64,000 nt of DNA from Natrialba asiatica DSM 12278 (GCF_000337555.1 NZ_AOIO01000034.1:81159-145158), one strand, 5' to 3'. Positions 17,671-27,162 are shown, counted from the first letter of the stretch. Translations and numbers: made by a program. Notes: a model not told the origin generated them from the letters alone.

Positions 17671-20150
17671 CGGAAGACGACTCAGAGCAACCGGCAGAGA
17701 CGGCTGGTGGCGAGGATCCTGAAACGGGAGAGACGGCTGGAAACGAGGGTTCCGAGAGGCACGACGGGCGCGCGGCGGAGACGATCGGGGATGAGTCGGG
17801 ACTCGGTTCCACGATGCGGTCGCTGGTCCCATCGGTGATTCGCGGGAGTTATCGGTGGAAGTTCGTGATTTCGGTGCTAGCGATCCTCGTCGTTCTCTCC
17901 GGTGTCGGCGCGATCGGCTACGTCAACGCCCAGAACACCGTCGAAACCGACGCCGAACAGCAACTGACGGCGACGGTTGACATGCACGCAGACTCCATCA
18001 ACGAGTGGACGATTTCGATGGAATCACACACTCGGTCGCTTTCGTCCGCTCCCGCGCTGTCGGGAACCGATACAGAAACGGCCGAGTCACACATCATCGA
18101 GGAGCAGGCGAAGTTGCCGGTCGACGTTCGAGCGATCCACGTCGTCGACACGAACTACGATCGGGTGCTGACGAGCACGAACGGGGAGGTCAGCGGCCGG
18201 TCACTGTCCAGTATCGACGAACCTTGGACGGGGATCGAGCCCGGCGTCGACCTGACGGCGGCGAACGACGTCTGGTACTCGCCGGCGGCATACCAGTCCG
18301 GCACGCTCGACGACCGGGTGATCGCGTTCGCGAGTCCGGTCGAAGGTGACGAGGCCCGAATCGCCGTCGTCGTCGGAACGATCGACTACCGCGTTGACGG
18401 GCTTCGACAACTCCACGAAGACCAGGAGACGATGATCCTCAATACCGAGGGTGACACCGTCCTCGCGAGCAACGACCTCAGTGGTGACCCCGACGAGGAA
18501 ATCGTCGAATCGCTCGGCACCGTTCGCGAGGGCACGGCGTTCGAACGCGACGGCAACCTCGTGATCGGCTACAGCGCGATGGCGGACAACGACTGGGTTG
18601 CGATCACGACCGTCCCGACGGACCAGGCGTTCGCCGCGAGTTCAGCCGTCGGGCAGAGCCTCCTCTCGGTCATCGGAGCGGGGCTGCTCACGCTGCTGGT
18701 CGGCGGGGTCTTCCTCGCGCGCCAGACCGTGACGCCGCTTGAAACGCTCCGAGACCGTGCCAAGCGGATGGAACAGGGCGATCTCGATATCGACCTCTCG
18801 ACGAACCGGATCGACGAGGTCGGCCGGCTCTACGAGTCCTTCGACGAGATGAGCACGGCACTCGAGACGCGGATCACCGAAGCGAAGGCGGCTCAAGCCG
18901 AGGCCGAGGCGGCCCAGGCCGAGGCGGAGGAAGCCAAAACCGAAGCGGAGGCTGCACAGGCCGAAGCCGAGGCCGAACGCGAACGCATGGCAGAGGTGAC
19001 CGCGGAACTGCAACGCGCTGCGGACCAGTACAGTCGGACGATGCGCGAGGCTGCAAACGGCGACCTCACCGTCCGCGCCGACGTCGACACCGATAACGAG
19101 CAGATGCAGGAGATCGGCACCGAGTTCAACGCGATGCTCGACGAACTCGAGGCGACGGTCGACGAGGTCAAACAGTTCGCGACCGACGTGGCGGCCGCGA
19201 GCCAGCAGGTCAGCGCCTCGAGTAAGGAGGTCCAAAGCGCGAGCGAACAGGTCGCCGAATCGGTGCAGGAGATTTCGGATGCCTCCGAGCGCCAGAGCGA
19301 ACAGCTCCAGACCGTCGACGCGGAGCTGTCGGACCTCTCGGCGTCGACCGAGGAGATCGCGTCGACGGCGAGCGAGGTCGAGACGGTCGCCGAACGGACC
19401 GTCGACTCCAGTCGCGAGGGCCGCGAGGCCGCGACCGTCGCGATCGAGGAGATGACCGAAGTCGAAACCGAGGCCGAACGCGCCGTCGAGACCATCCAGT
19501 CGCTCGAAACCGAGGTCGAACAGATCACCGAACTCGTCGACGCCATCTCCGACGTGGCGGACCAGACCAACCTGCTCGCGCTGAACGCGAGCATCGAAGC
19601 GACGCGCGCCGGCGAAGGCGGCGAGGCCGGCGGTTTCGACATGGTCGCCCAGGAGATCAAAGAACTCTCCGCGGACGCGAAAGACGCCGCTGCGGAGATC
19701 GAAGACCGGATCGACGACATCCGGGAAAAGACGGACGAATCCGTCGACGTCGTCGAGCACACGAGCGAGAAGGTCGAGCAGGGCACCGAAGCCGTCCAGC
19801 CGGCCGTCGACGCACTCGCGGAGATCGCCGAACTCGCCGAGGATACGAACAACGGCGTCACTGAAATCTCCGCCGCGACCGACGCACAGGCGGCCTCGAC
19901 TGAGGAAGTCGTCACCGCCGTCGACGAGGTCGCAAGCAGCAGCGAGGAATCCGCCGCCGAGGCAAGCAACGTTTCCGCCGCCGCCGAGGAACAGACGGCC
20001 TCGCTCTCGGAAGTCACCCGCAGCGTCGATACCCTCGCGGACCAGGCGGCCGAACTCTCACAGACGCTCGATCGGTTCGAGACTGCCGTCTCGCAGGAGG
20101 GTAGTGACGGGTCAGCCGAGGCCGATCAGTCGCCCGTCTCGCCCGTGTAA
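17667..20150 (+). CDS. Membrane chemotaxis transducer (BasT-like methyl-accepting protein)
   Basis: The 827-residue transducer has a disordered acidic N-terminus, TM1 at about 66-87, an extracellular Cache-like sensor (about 90-325), TM2 at about 328-350, HAMP 1 (about 350-403), an alanine/glutamate coiled coil with AQAEAEAAQAEAEEAKTEAE (about 404-445), a second HAMP (about 450-500) and the signalling domain (500-800). The hairpin tip is NLLALNASIEATRAG (about 634-648). It should couple the co-translated binding lipoprotein to CheA/CheW and archaellum rotation. The Glu/Gln-rich helices supply methylation sites. The coiled-coil insert between the HAMP domains is longer than usual. Confidence 0.95.
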   Translation: MTEDDSEQPAETAGGEDPETGETAGNEGSERHDGRAAETIGDESGLGSTMRSLVPSVIRGSYRWKFVISVLAILVVLSGVGAIGYVNAQNTVETDAEQQLTATVDMHADSINEWTISMESHTRSLSSAPALSGTDTETAESHIIEEQAKLPVDVRAIHVVDTNYDRVLTSTNGEVSGRSLSSIDEPWTGIEPGVDLTAANDVWYSPAAYQSGTLDDRVIAFASPVEGDEARIAVVVGTIDYRVDGLRQLHEDQETMILNTEGDTVLASNDLSGDPDEEIVESLGTVREGTAFERDGNLVIGYSAMADNDWVAITTVPTDQAFAASSAVGQSLLSVIGAGLLTLLVGGVFLARQTVTPLETLRDRAKRMEQGDLDIDLSTNRIDEVGRLYESFDEMSTALETRITEAKAAQAEAEAAQAEAEEAKTEAEAAQAEAEAERERMAEVTAELQRAADQYSRTMREAANGDLTVRADVDTDNEQMQEIGTEFNAMLDELEATVDEVKQFATDVAAASQQVSASSKEVQSASEQVAESVQEISDASERQSEQLQTVDAELSDLSASTEEIASTASEVETVAERTVDSSREGREAATVAIEEMTEVETEAERAVETIQSLETEVEQITELVDAISDVADQTNLLALNASIEATRAGEGGEAGGFDMVAQEIKELSADAKDAAAEIEDRIDDIREKTDESVDVVEHTSEKVEQGTEAVQPAVDALAEIAELAEDTNNGVTEISAATDAQAASTEEVVTAVDEVASSSEESAAEASNVSAAAEEQTASLSEVTRSVDTLADQAAELSQTLDRFETAVSQEGSDGSAEADQSPVSPV

Positions 20151-20223
20151 CGTTCAGCGTTGAACTCGTCCGGTTCGCGTTTCGGCACACCTCCCTTATA
20201 TTCGTCGCCGTCGTAAACTGTCT

Positions 20224-20940
20224 ATGAGTCGCGAGAACGATACACTCGATACAGAGCACGAGGAGGTCGCAGCGGAGGCAGCGACGGATTCCGAGAATTT
20301 CCTCTCGCTCGTCCCGCACTATTACCGGGGCGAGGTTTCCCAGGCGACGAGCGCGCAGGATCGGCTCGATCGAACGACCGACTGGGCGATCACGCTGATC
20401 GCGGCGCTGCTCTCGCTCGTCTTCTCGAGCGAGGAGATACCGGCGTACCTCCTGCTCGTCGGCCTGTTACTGTTGGTGATGTTTCTATTCTTCGAGGTGC
20501 GTCGCTATCGTTTCTATGACGTCTGGCGCGCCCGCGTTCGACTGATGGAGGAGAACGTCTTCGCCAACGCGTTCGACCCGACCGGCGCTGAACACCCCCG
20601 TTGGCGGGAGGAAGTCGGGGAAGACCTCAGACAGCCGACGTTCAAAGTGTCGTTCTTCGAGGCACTGTCTCGACGGGTGAGACGGGTCTACGCGCTCCTC
20701 TTCGCCGTCGTCGGCGTCGCCTGGGCAAGTAAAATAACGCTCTTTACTCCCGAAGCGCAGTGGACCGAAGCCGCCGAACTCCCGGGCATCCCGGGAATCG
20801 TCGTGGTTGCAGGACTGGCCGTCTTCTACGCCGTCATTATCGCGATCGCAGTCTGGCCCGCCGAACGCCGTGCAAAGGGAGAAATCCACGGTGTCGAAAC
20901 CGGTGACTGGAAAGACACCGACGGCGGTCCCGAGGATTGA
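20224..20940 (+). CDS. DUF2270 integral membrane protein
   Basis: This 238-residue protein contains the DUF2270 core NFLSLVPHYYRGEVSQATSA followed by QDRLDRTTDWAITLIAALLS. Four membrane helices are predicted, at about 55-72, 75-93, 155-173 and 190-212, with a conserved cytosolic block (WRARVRLMEENVFANAFDPTG). The family is widespread in haloarchaea and some bacteria and has no established function. It starts 73 bp after the transducer and may be read from its own promoter. The assignment to the family is firm by motif. Confidence 0.92.
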   Translation: MSRENDTLDTEHEEVAAEAATDSENFLSLVPHYYRGEVSQATSAQDRLDRTTDWAITLIAALLSLVFSSEEIPAYLLLVGLLLLVMFLFFEVRRYRFYDVWRARVRLMEENVFANAFDPTGAEHPRWREEVGEDLRQPTFKVSFFEALSRRVRRVYALLFAVVGVAWASKITLFTPEAQWTEAAELPGIPGIVVVAGLAVFYAVIIAIAVWPAERRAKGEIHGVETGDWKDTDGGPED

Positions 20941-21123
20941 AACGGTCCGCTGTACCGATTTCCCAGCGCACCCGCGTCTGTCGCGGGTGTGCCGGAACTG
21001 ACTTCCAACAGTCCGTCCGCCCGACGCCGCGATGGGTTCTCACTGCTCCCGTTCTGGAACCGCGCTAACAGTTTCGCAAATAGAAACGCTCATTCCATCG
21101 ATATCGACATTATACTATCGGGG

Positions 21124-21315
21124 ATGGCAAACAGAGACGACGTTTCGAGAGAACTCGCCAAATGCACCGAGTGCGATTCCGTTTACGCGGCCCGACAGTG
21201 GCCGAATGGAGACATACAGCTGATCGGGAACGACGGGTGTCCCTGTGGCTCGGCCGAGTTCGTTCTCGTCGATGACGACGACAAACCGGCATCGGATGGA
21301 ACGACTGCGGAGTAA
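21124..21315 (+). CDS. Small zinc-finger-like protein
   Basis: This 63-residue acidic protein has CTECDSVYAARQWPNGDIQL and CPCGSAEFVLVDDDD: the cysteines C-x2-C and C-x-C can hold one zinc ion. The family looks like a haloarchaeal zinc microprotein with no known partner. The ATG at 21124 is preferred because the upstream in-frame stretch has no coding character. It probably binds nucleic acid or a protein. Confidence 0.75.
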   Translation: MANRDDVSRELAKCTECDSVYAARQWPNGDIQLIGNDGCPCGSAEFVLVDDDDKPASDGTTAE

Positions 21316-21508
21316 TCATTCCGCTTCGTATCGACGACGCCTTCACTCGATTTTCCGCTCGAATCGGCATCGATCTACGCGCCGTTGATCGGTTTTGCCA
21401 CTGTTCGAATCACACGAGACTCGTCTCACTTGCTCTCGTTCGCTTCGCTCACGAGAACGCGGTTACAGCACCCGAAGGCACCGCTAGAGGAACGAAAGTG
21501 GGGAAAAG

Positions 21509-21581
21509 TGGGCCGGCGCGAATTCGAATCGCGGTTACGGCCACCCGAAGGCCGAAGGATACCAAGCTACCCCACCGGCCC
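21509..21581 (-). tRNA. tRNA-Pro (CGG)
   Basis: The 73-base cloverleaf reads GGGCCGGTGGGGTAGCTTGG at its 5' end. The acceptor stem is GGGCCGG/CCGGCCC with discriminator A. The anticodon arm is CGGCC-TTCGGGT-GGCCG with U33 and anticodon CGG. The T-arm is CGCGA-TTCGAAT-TCGCG. All stems are fully paired and no intron is present. The CCA end is not encoded, as usual in archaea. Confidence 0.97.
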
Positions 21582-21679
21582 GCAGATTATACGTGGATGT
21601 CCGTTCGTTTAACGCTTCCGAAACCCCGCAAGCGGGACTGTGTCTTCCGTTCGCATCGCCGTCGTAACGCCCAGTGTCC

Positions 21680-22282
21680 TCAAAACCGGTCGTACCCCGC
21701 CGTGTCCAGATAGTGATGCGCAACGGTGATCGCCTGATCCGCATGCAAGCGTTCCGGACCGAGTCGAAGACGCTGCTCAACGTGCGCTTCGAGCAGTTCT
21801 ACCTCCGCGTCGGTGAAATCTCGGTGGTCCGAGAGGACGAACACCCCCGACTCGAGTTCAGCCGCATCGATGTCGACGACCGGCGCGCCGCCCTCGTGGA
21901 GTTGCACGACCGGCCCGTCGTCGGCGAGTTCAGCGAGCGTGTCTGCGAGGCCGCGGCGGTAGAGTTCGATGCCGGGACCGGGCTCGGCCGGCAAGGCACC
22001 GATGGCTTCCTCCCGATGCTCCAGCGCGTTGCGGACGAGGGCGGCGGTGCTTCGTTCGTCCGGATTGAGTCGCCGGAGGTCGCTCCCGGTGAAGGTGATC
22101 GTGAACTCGTCCTGGACGACGAGATGGGTGCGGACGTCCTCGCGGATGCCGTGGGAAGTGACGAACGAGGCGGTAATCGATCGACAGAGCGCGTCGAGTC
22201 GGCCGGCGCCGCCGGCGAGATCGTCGAGCGAAAAGTCGGGTTCGAGCGGCACGTCGTGGGCGATGAGAACGAACTGGCGCAT
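21680..22282 (-). CDS. trmY: tRNA (pseudouridine-54 N1)-methyltransferase TrmY
   Basis: The 200-residue SPOUT methyltransferase begins MRQFVLIAHDVPLEPDFSLD and contains the family blocks LDALCRSITASFVTSHGIRE, EFTITFTGSDLRRLNPDERS and the trefoil-knot region near VFVLSDHRDFT. It methylates pseudouridine 54 in the tRNA T-loop to m1-pseudouridine, the archaeal counterpart of ribothymidine. Its substrate base is made by Pus10, whose gene lies 3.1 kb away at 25410-26780. The ATG at 22282 gives the normal family length (about 200). Confidence 0.95.
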   Translation of the reverse strand: MRQFVLIAHDVPLEPDFSLDDLAGGAGRLDALCRSITASFVTSHGIREDVRTHLVVQDEFTITFTGSDLRRLNPDERSTAALVRNALEHREEAIGALPAEPGPGIELYRRGLADTLAELADDGPVVQLHEGGAPVVDIDAAELESGVFVLSDHRDFTDAEVELLEAHVEQRLRLGPERLHADQAITVAHHYLDTAGYDRF

Positions 22283-22427
22283 ACGCGATGAACGGCGGGT
22301 GGTGGGATAGCCGCCACGGTTTCGACCGGCCGGAGCGGGGGGAGGACGGCGCGAGGAGTGGGGAAAGGGGGGTGTGGTGGGGCGGAGAAGAGAAGAACGA
22401 GCGGGGGCGGACGAAATGGGTTCCCAG

Positions 22428-22985
22428 TCAGGATCGAGTCGGCAGATACCGCCGAACCGACGCCCGAACGGTCGCCAGCCCCGGCGCGCCATCGCGATAC
22501 CAGACGAGAACCGCACCGGCGAACAGGCCGAGCTGGAGCCACTCGTAGGGTCCCATCGTGTAGTAGTTGAGAAACGCATCCAGAATTCCGCCGATCGGGT
22601 CCTCGGACGGCTGCTCGACCACCGGCCAGAGCAAGTACGCGGCACCCGTCGGCTCACCGGTGAGCACCGACGGCGGAATATCTGCGAGCAGGTGCGAGAG
22701 GTAGCCGATCGAAAAGGCGATGCTCGCCGACCTGAACTCGAGTCGATCCGCAACTGCGTATACCGCCGGAAGGAACAGCGCGACGAACAGCAGCGAGTGG
22801 CTGAGCGTCCGTCCGCCGGGAAGGACGTCGAACGTCCAGGCGAACGGCTTATCGATCAGATCGGGAAACTGCGAGCCGATCGCGAGTGCAACCAGTGGCA
22901 CGAACCGCGGCGAGCGGTCGAATCGACGCGCAGTGTAGCCGGTATAGAGCAGGTACGCGACGGCAAGGTGTCCCCAGGGCCACAT
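22428..22985 (-). CDS. Membrane-bound metal-dependent hydrolase (DUF457/YdjM-like)
   Basis: This 185-residue protein has four to five membrane helices and the family metal ligands: H in MWPWGHLAVAYLLYTG, D in SQFPDLIDKPFAW, H-S-H in GRTLSHSLLF and H/D in GYLSHLLADIPPS. Members are called LexA-regulated or membrane-bound metal-dependent hydrolases. Their substrates are unknown but may be phospholipid-like. It lies 145 bp upstream of trmY in the same direction, possibly in one transcript. Catalytic function is inferred from motifs only. Confidence 0.9.
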   Translation of the reverse strand: MWPWGHLAVAYLLYTGYTARRFDRSPRFVPLVALAIGSQFPDLIDKPFAWTFDVLPGGRTLSHSLLFVALFLPAVYAVADRLEFRSASIAFSIGYLSHLLADIPPSVLTGEPTGAAYLLWPVVEQPSEDPIGGILDAFLNYYTMGPYEWLQLGLFAGAVLVWYRDGAPGLATVRASVRRYLPTRS

Positions 22986-23108
22986 CCCGTGGCCCTTCTC
23001 GGGATCGACGAATAGATGCTTCGACTCGTCCCGCGCGGTGAGACGGGGCAGCCGAACATTGCATAGACAGGGCCAATCGTTTCCGGTATCTCGGGCTGAA
23101 GTACCTAT

Positions 23109-23285
23109 ATGGCGAAATCACAATCACAGCAGAACGCGGCGCGGGGACAGTTGCTGTCACTCCTCGAGGGACGGCCCTGTCCGGCCTGTGATGACGGTGA
23201 ACTCGAACGCGACCGTTACAAGGGAAACAGGGCCGTCGTCTGCGACAGTTGTGGAACGCCACAGGCACAGGTATGGTCCTCGTGA
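23109..23285 (+). CDS. CPxCG-type zinc microprotein
   Basis: This 58-residue protein (MAKSQSQQNAARGQLLSLLE...) has two zinc knuckles: CPACDDGELERDRYK and VVCDSCGTPQAQV. Small CPxCG zinc-finger proteins are abundant in haloarchaea, and several influence motility or biofilm formation in Haloferax, but this member's role is unknown. A CTATAT tract sits just before the ATG. Confidence 0.8.
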   Translation: MAKSQSQQNAARGQLLSLLEGRPCPACDDGELERDRYKGNRAVVCDSCGTPQAQVWSS

Positions 23286-23310
23286 CTCGCTCCCGGTCGA
23301 AATGCGATCG

Positions 23311-23532
23311 CTATCGTGAGCGGGACCCGTCGATTTGACGCTCGTCGTACGATCGAGAGCCAGGATAGTCGTGGCCGATAACGAGGGCAATGATGTTGAT
23401 CACGAGCACACAGAGAAAGATCGAAAATCTGGTTACCGACCCGATGCCCGCCACGAACAGCGGGAGATAGACGACAGGGAGCAGTGTCCCAACCCAGAAC
23501 CCGATTGTCGTAACTGTACTCCCGAGGTGCAT
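23311..23532 (-). CDS. Small two-helix membrane protein
   Basis: This 73-residue protein (MHLGSTVTTIGFWVGTLLPV...) has two hydrophobic helices, at about 8-28 and 32-54. A charged tail, SRSYDERQIDGSRSR, follows. It starts only four bases after the stop of the DUF7511 gene upstream, so the two form a small operon. I do not recognise the family. Confidence 0.65.
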   Translation of the reverse strand: MHLGSTVTTIGFWVGTLLPVVYLPLFVAGIGSVTRFSIFLCVLVINIIALVIGHDYPGSRSYDERQIDGSRSR

Positions 23533-23536
23533 TGGA

Positions 23537-23833
23537 CTAGCGTATCGATTCGAGATCGACGAACGATCCTTGGGTCGCCGCGATCCAGTTCGACATGAGT
23601 TCTTCTTCGGGAGCCTCCGCCGGGAAGATCGCACACTCGTCGGGCGAGTCCCCATTGTCGATTCTGACGTGATCGAGTTCGGGTCCGGTGTCGTGTGTCT
23701 GTCGCTGTGAGCGTCGCGCGTCTGTAGACTCGAGTTCACCGTCGGGTGCGTTCGCGTCGTCCATCGTGCTCGACGTCGACTGTTCGTCACCGACCGTAGT
23801 ATCCGACGACCAGCTGTCAGCATCGTGATTCAT
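23537..23833 (-). CDS. DUF7511-type small acidic protein
   Basis: This 98-residue protein has a disordered acidic first half. Its conserved end reads LDHVRIDNGDSPDECAIFPA then EAPEEELMSNWIAATQGSFV, a pattern I recall as the haloarchaeal DUF7511 domain. The function is unknown. A start at 23863 is possible, but the ATG at 23833 fits the family length better. It is followed after four bases by a small membrane protein gene, and the pair are likely co-expressed. Confidence 0.8.
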   Translation of the reverse strand: MNHDADSWSSDTTVGDEQSTSSTMDDANAPDGELESTDARRSQRQTHDTGPELDHVRIDNGDSPDECAIFPAEAPEEELMSNWIAATQGSFVDLESIR

Positions 23834-24090
23834 TGAATGGCAGGCGTCGAGTGTTCGCGCCATCTTCGGGTTCAGCGGTTGAACCTATTGTTATCGGGAG
23901 GCTAAACGCCGCAAACGATACCCTGATCCCCATTTCGAGCCGGTTCGAACAGTTCATTCCGCCGAAAAAGAACTCGACAGCGGCTGACCTGTACGAAACT
24001 GTTATCGGGATCGGAACGGCTGTAGCGGTAGCGTAACGACGGAAACGGACCGATTCAATCAGTGATTTGCCGCCGGTATTGTGCGGATGA

Positions 24091-25212
24091 CTACCGCTCG
24101 CCGAGGACCATTTCCGCGGTCGTCTCCCGACCATCTCGCCAGAGCGTGAGCGAGAGCGTGTCGCCGGGACTGGTTTCGAGGGCGAGATACGTCGAGAACG
24201 CGTGTCGATCGGGAACCGGTTCGCCGTTCAGTTCGAGAATGACGTCTCCGCCGACGGGTATCGGTGCGCCGCCGCGCGTGGTCGTCCGCGTCGATTCCTG
24301 GAGCGTCCCCGCTGCTGGCTGGCCCGACCGGACGCTATCGACGATGACGCCCGTCGCCTCGGAGAGACCGTTCGCCTCGGCGACGAGGCGGTCGACGGTC
24401 ATGAACGTAATTCCCATCAGGGAGTGGTTGTACTCCCCGTCAGCGATCAGCGACGGGACGACACGCTGCATCAGTGCTGCAGAGATCGCAAAGCCGATAT
24501 TTTCGCCGCCGGCAGCGTTGACGATGCCGACGACGTTTCCGTTGCGGTCGACCAGTGGTCCACCGCTGTTGCCGGGATTGACGCCGGCATCGGTCTGGAC
24601 GACGTTCGGGAACGAGAACTCGCGTCCCGGTGCGTCGAGCGTTCGATCGACGCCGCTGACGATTCCTTCGGACATCGAGCCTTCGAGCCCGTAGGGATTG
24701 CCGATCGCGAGGACCTGCTGGCCGACAACCGGTCGCTGGTCGGCAAGCGTCAGCGGCGTTGCGCTATCCGGGACGTGATCCGTCTCGAGGACCGCCAGAT
24801 CGCTGTGCGTGTCCGTTCCGACGAGTTCAGTCGTCGTCCAGTCGCCGTTGATGTACTGGAGATCGGTTTCTTCGCCGCCGGCGACGACGTGTGCGTTCGT
24901 GACGACGTGGCTTTCGTCGACGAGGAACCCGGATCCCCGTCCGCGACCAACGGAGTCGCTGTTCGGGTCCTTCACGCCGAAGACGCGAACCTGCGTGACC
25001 GAATCGATAACCGCCTCGTAGATATCGGTAAACGTCGAACCGTCTGCGAGGTTTCCGCGATCTATTTCGTGCGAGGAACCGCCCTCGATAGGCCCCGAGG
25101 CCCGGGGTTCCAAACAGCCGGCGGCAACGCCGGCGAGGCCGGCGCTCGTCGCCGCCAGAAACCGTCGTCGCCCCGATCGAAAATCGTCCATAGCCGATGG
25201 ATGAGAGTCCAC
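24091..25212 (-). CDS. HtrA/DegP-like S1C serine protease, twin-arginine lipoprotein
   Basis: This 373-residue protein has the signal GRRRFLAATSAGLAGVAAGC with lipobox C33. It is thus exported folded and anchored outside the membrane. The trypsin-like triad is H108 (VTNAHVV), D138 (HSDLAVL) and S216 (GNSGGPL). A PDZ-like domain (about 280-370, ATGVIVDSVRSGQPAAGTLQ) ends the protein. It should degrade or refold damaged extracellular proteins. The ATG at 25191 (MDDFRSGRRRF) is an alternative start closer to the signal. The gene stands alone, divergent from pus10. Confidence 0.95.
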   Translation of the reverse strand: MDSHPSAMDDFRSGRRRFLAATSAGLAGVAAGCLEPRASGPIEGGSSHEIDRGNLADGSTFTDIYEAVIDSVTQVRVFGVKDPNSDSVGRGRGSGFLVDESHVVTNAHVVAGGEETDLQYINGDWTTTELVGTDTHSDLAVLETDHVPDSATPLTLADQRPVVGQQVLAIGNPYGLEGSMSEGIVSGVDRTLDAPGREFSFPNVVQTDAGVNPGNSGGPLVDRNGNVVGIVNAAGGENIGFAISAALMQRVVPSLIADGEYNHSLMGITFMTVDRLVAEANGLSEATGVIVDSVRSGQPAAGTLQESTRTTTRGGAPIPVGGDVILELNGEPVPDRHAFSTYLALETSPGDTLSLTLWRDGRETTAEMVLGER

Positions 25213-25409
25213 CTATTTTGCAGTACCGAGGACCGCTGCGGACACGGCCGAGAGGAAGCCACGAGCGAAACCGGGTGCGAGCGATGATGCCGACGATCTG
25301 TCGACGAGACGAGGGCAGCGGAGCGTGACCGAAGAGAGGGTGAGAAAGCCACGCAGAAGCGAATCGGGAAGGGAAAACGTGTTACCCGCGGCTGCCCGAC
25401 GCATAGGAT

Positions 25410-26780
25410 ATGACGACGCTCGAGGACGACGCCCGCGCGCTGCTCGCGACGGGACCACTCTGTGATTCCTGTCTCGGTCGCCCCTTTGCCGACCGGAGTT
25501 TCGGCCTGACGAACGCCGAGCGCGGCCGGGCACTTCGGACGACCATCGCACTGGCCGACGACGCGGACTACGATCCCGACGCCCCCGACGCGTGCTGGGT
25601 CTGTGAAGGGTACTGCGGCACCTTCGATGCCATCGCCGCCACCATCGTCGCTGAACTCGACGGTATCGACTTCGAGACCTACCAGGTCGGGACGAAGGTC
25701 CCGCCGCTAGTCGAAGAGAACGAGCGCCTCCTCCGGGAGGACGCGGCTCTCGAACCCGACAGCGGCGAATCGCTCAAACGCGAGATGAACCGCGAAGTGG
25801 GTCGCCGCGTCGGCGCGAAGACGGGTACCGACGTCGACTTCGACCGACCGGACGTACTGGCGGTCATCGATCTCGAGGGGTTCGGTCCCCTCGACGTGCT
25901 CGAATCGGGCGCGGCAGCCGAAGTCACGAGCCACGCGGTCGACGTACAGATCAATCCGGCCTTCGTCTACGGGCGCTACCGCAAACTCGAGCGCGACATT
26001 CCTCAGACGGAGTGGCCCTGTCGGGAGTGTGGCGGCAGCGGCATCCAGCTCGGCGACGGCGGCGAGGAACCCTGTGACTACTGCGGCGGCTCGGGCTACC
26101 TGTACGAGACGAGCGTCGAGCAGACGGTTCGACCCCACGTCGTCGACGCGATGGACGGCGACGAGGGTACCTTCCACGGCGCGGGCCGCGAGGACGTCGA
26201 CGCCCGCATGCTCGAGGAGGGCCGCCCGTTCGTCCTCGAAGTGAAACGACCCCGGAACCGCGACCCCGATCCGGCGGCGCTCGAACGCGAGATCAACGAG
26301 GCCGCTGCGGGTTCCGTCGAAGTCGCGGGACTCCGGCTGGCGACCTACGAGATGGTCGAACGCGTCAAGGAACACGACGCGAGCAAACGCTACCGCGCGG
26401 ACGTCGAGTTCAGCGAGCCGATCGACGAGACGGCGTTCGAGGATGCGCTCGCCGAACTCCGGGGCACGACGGTCGAACAGGACACGCCACAACGCGTCGA
26501 CCACCGACGGGCGGCGCTGACCCGCGAGCGGACGGTCTACGACACCGACGGCGACCTGTCCGACCCGACCCGGGCCGAGGTTCGAATCCACGGCGAGGGC
26601 GGCCTCTACGTGAAAGAACTCGTCAGCAGCGACGACGGGCGGACGGAGCCGAGTCTGGCTGGCCTGCTCGGTACCGACGCCGAGGTGACGGCGCTCGACG
26701 TGATCGGCGTCGAGGGAGAGACCGAGCCGTTCGAACTCGAGGAGTACTTTCGGGACGAACCGGGTGTCGACGAGGAGTAG
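25410..26780 (+). CDS. pus10: tRNA pseudouridine synthase Pus10
   Basis: This 456-residue enzyme makes pseudouridine 54 and 55 in archaeal tRNA. Its N-terminal THUMP-like zinc region has CDSCLGRPF and CWVCEGYCG. The catalytic domain carries the active aspartate in GAGREDVDARML (about 262-268) and ends with ELVSSDDGRTEPSLAGLLGT. A second cysteine block, CRECGGSGIQL... CDYCGGSGYL (about 203-231), resembles a DnaJ zinc finger and is seen in haloarchaeal Pus10. TrmY, which methylates pseudouridine 54, is encoded 3 kb away. The start is a clear ATG with the THUMP beginning at once. Confidence 0.95.
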   Translation: MTTLEDDARALLATGPLCDSCLGRPFADRSFGLTNAERGRALRTTIALADDADYDPDAPDACWVCEGYCGTFDAIAATIVAELDGIDFETYQVGTKVPPLVEENERLLREDAALEPDSGESLKREMNREVGRRVGAKTGTDVDFDRPDVLAVIDLEGFGPLDVLESGAAAEVTSHAVDVQINPAFVYGRYRKLERDIPQTEWPCRECGGSGIQLGDGGEEPCDYCGGSGYLYETSVEQTVRPHVVDAMDGDEGTFHGAGREDVDARMLEEGRPFVLEVKRPRNRDPDPAALEREINEAAAGSVEVAGLRLATYEMVERVKEHDASKRYRADVEFSEPIDETAFEDALAELRGTTVEQDTPQRVDHRRAALTRERTVYDTDGDLSDPTRAEVRIHGEGGLYVKELVSSDDGRTEPSLAGLLGTDAEVTALDVIGVEGETEPFELEEYFRDEPGVDEE

Positions 26781-27162
26781 CGCGTTCGCCCCTGCGAGAT
26801 AGCAGAGTTACGAATCGTCACGCTCGGTTTCATCGGCGAGTGCTTCGAGCCGACCGCGTTACCTTCTGCGTCCGATGATCGTCGATGCTGCGGAGACATG
26901 ATCGGCTCCCCGGAGCCCTCGATGCGTTCGTCGGCATCCTCGACGGCGATCCGTTCGCGCAGCCACGCGAGAGCGCCCCGAATCGTGGTTGTTCGAGTAC
27001 CGTTCACGGCGACGACCAAACGTGTACGCCACGTTCGGGTTCGATTCCCACCGACTCGCTCGTCGTTCTCGACGCGAGCCGGCCGCTGTCACCCGTCGGT
27101 CACTCGGTGTAACGGACCGAGAGAACGCAACGGTTTAGCAGTCCGCGACCGACCCTCGGCAT
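26781..27162. other. Intergenic region between pus10 and rnhB, no supported gene
   Basis: These 382 GC-rich bases have open frames on both strands. None has a recognisable motif or good start. A minus-strand stretch from 27019 (VVAVNGTRTTTIRGALAWLR) is coding-like for about 50 codons but runs into pus10 antisense. A T-loop-like GGTTCGATTCC at about 27037 has no matching cloverleaf. Confidence 0.4.

Noticed and set aside
18642-20017. Long antisense frames across the transducer gene
   Set aside because: They mirror its Glu/Ala/Gln coiled-coil codons, the usual shadow of GC-rich coding DNA.
26900-27060. T-loop-like GGTTCGATTCC near rnhB
   Set aside because: No matching acceptor, D-arm or anticodon stem within 90 bases, so it is not a tRNA.
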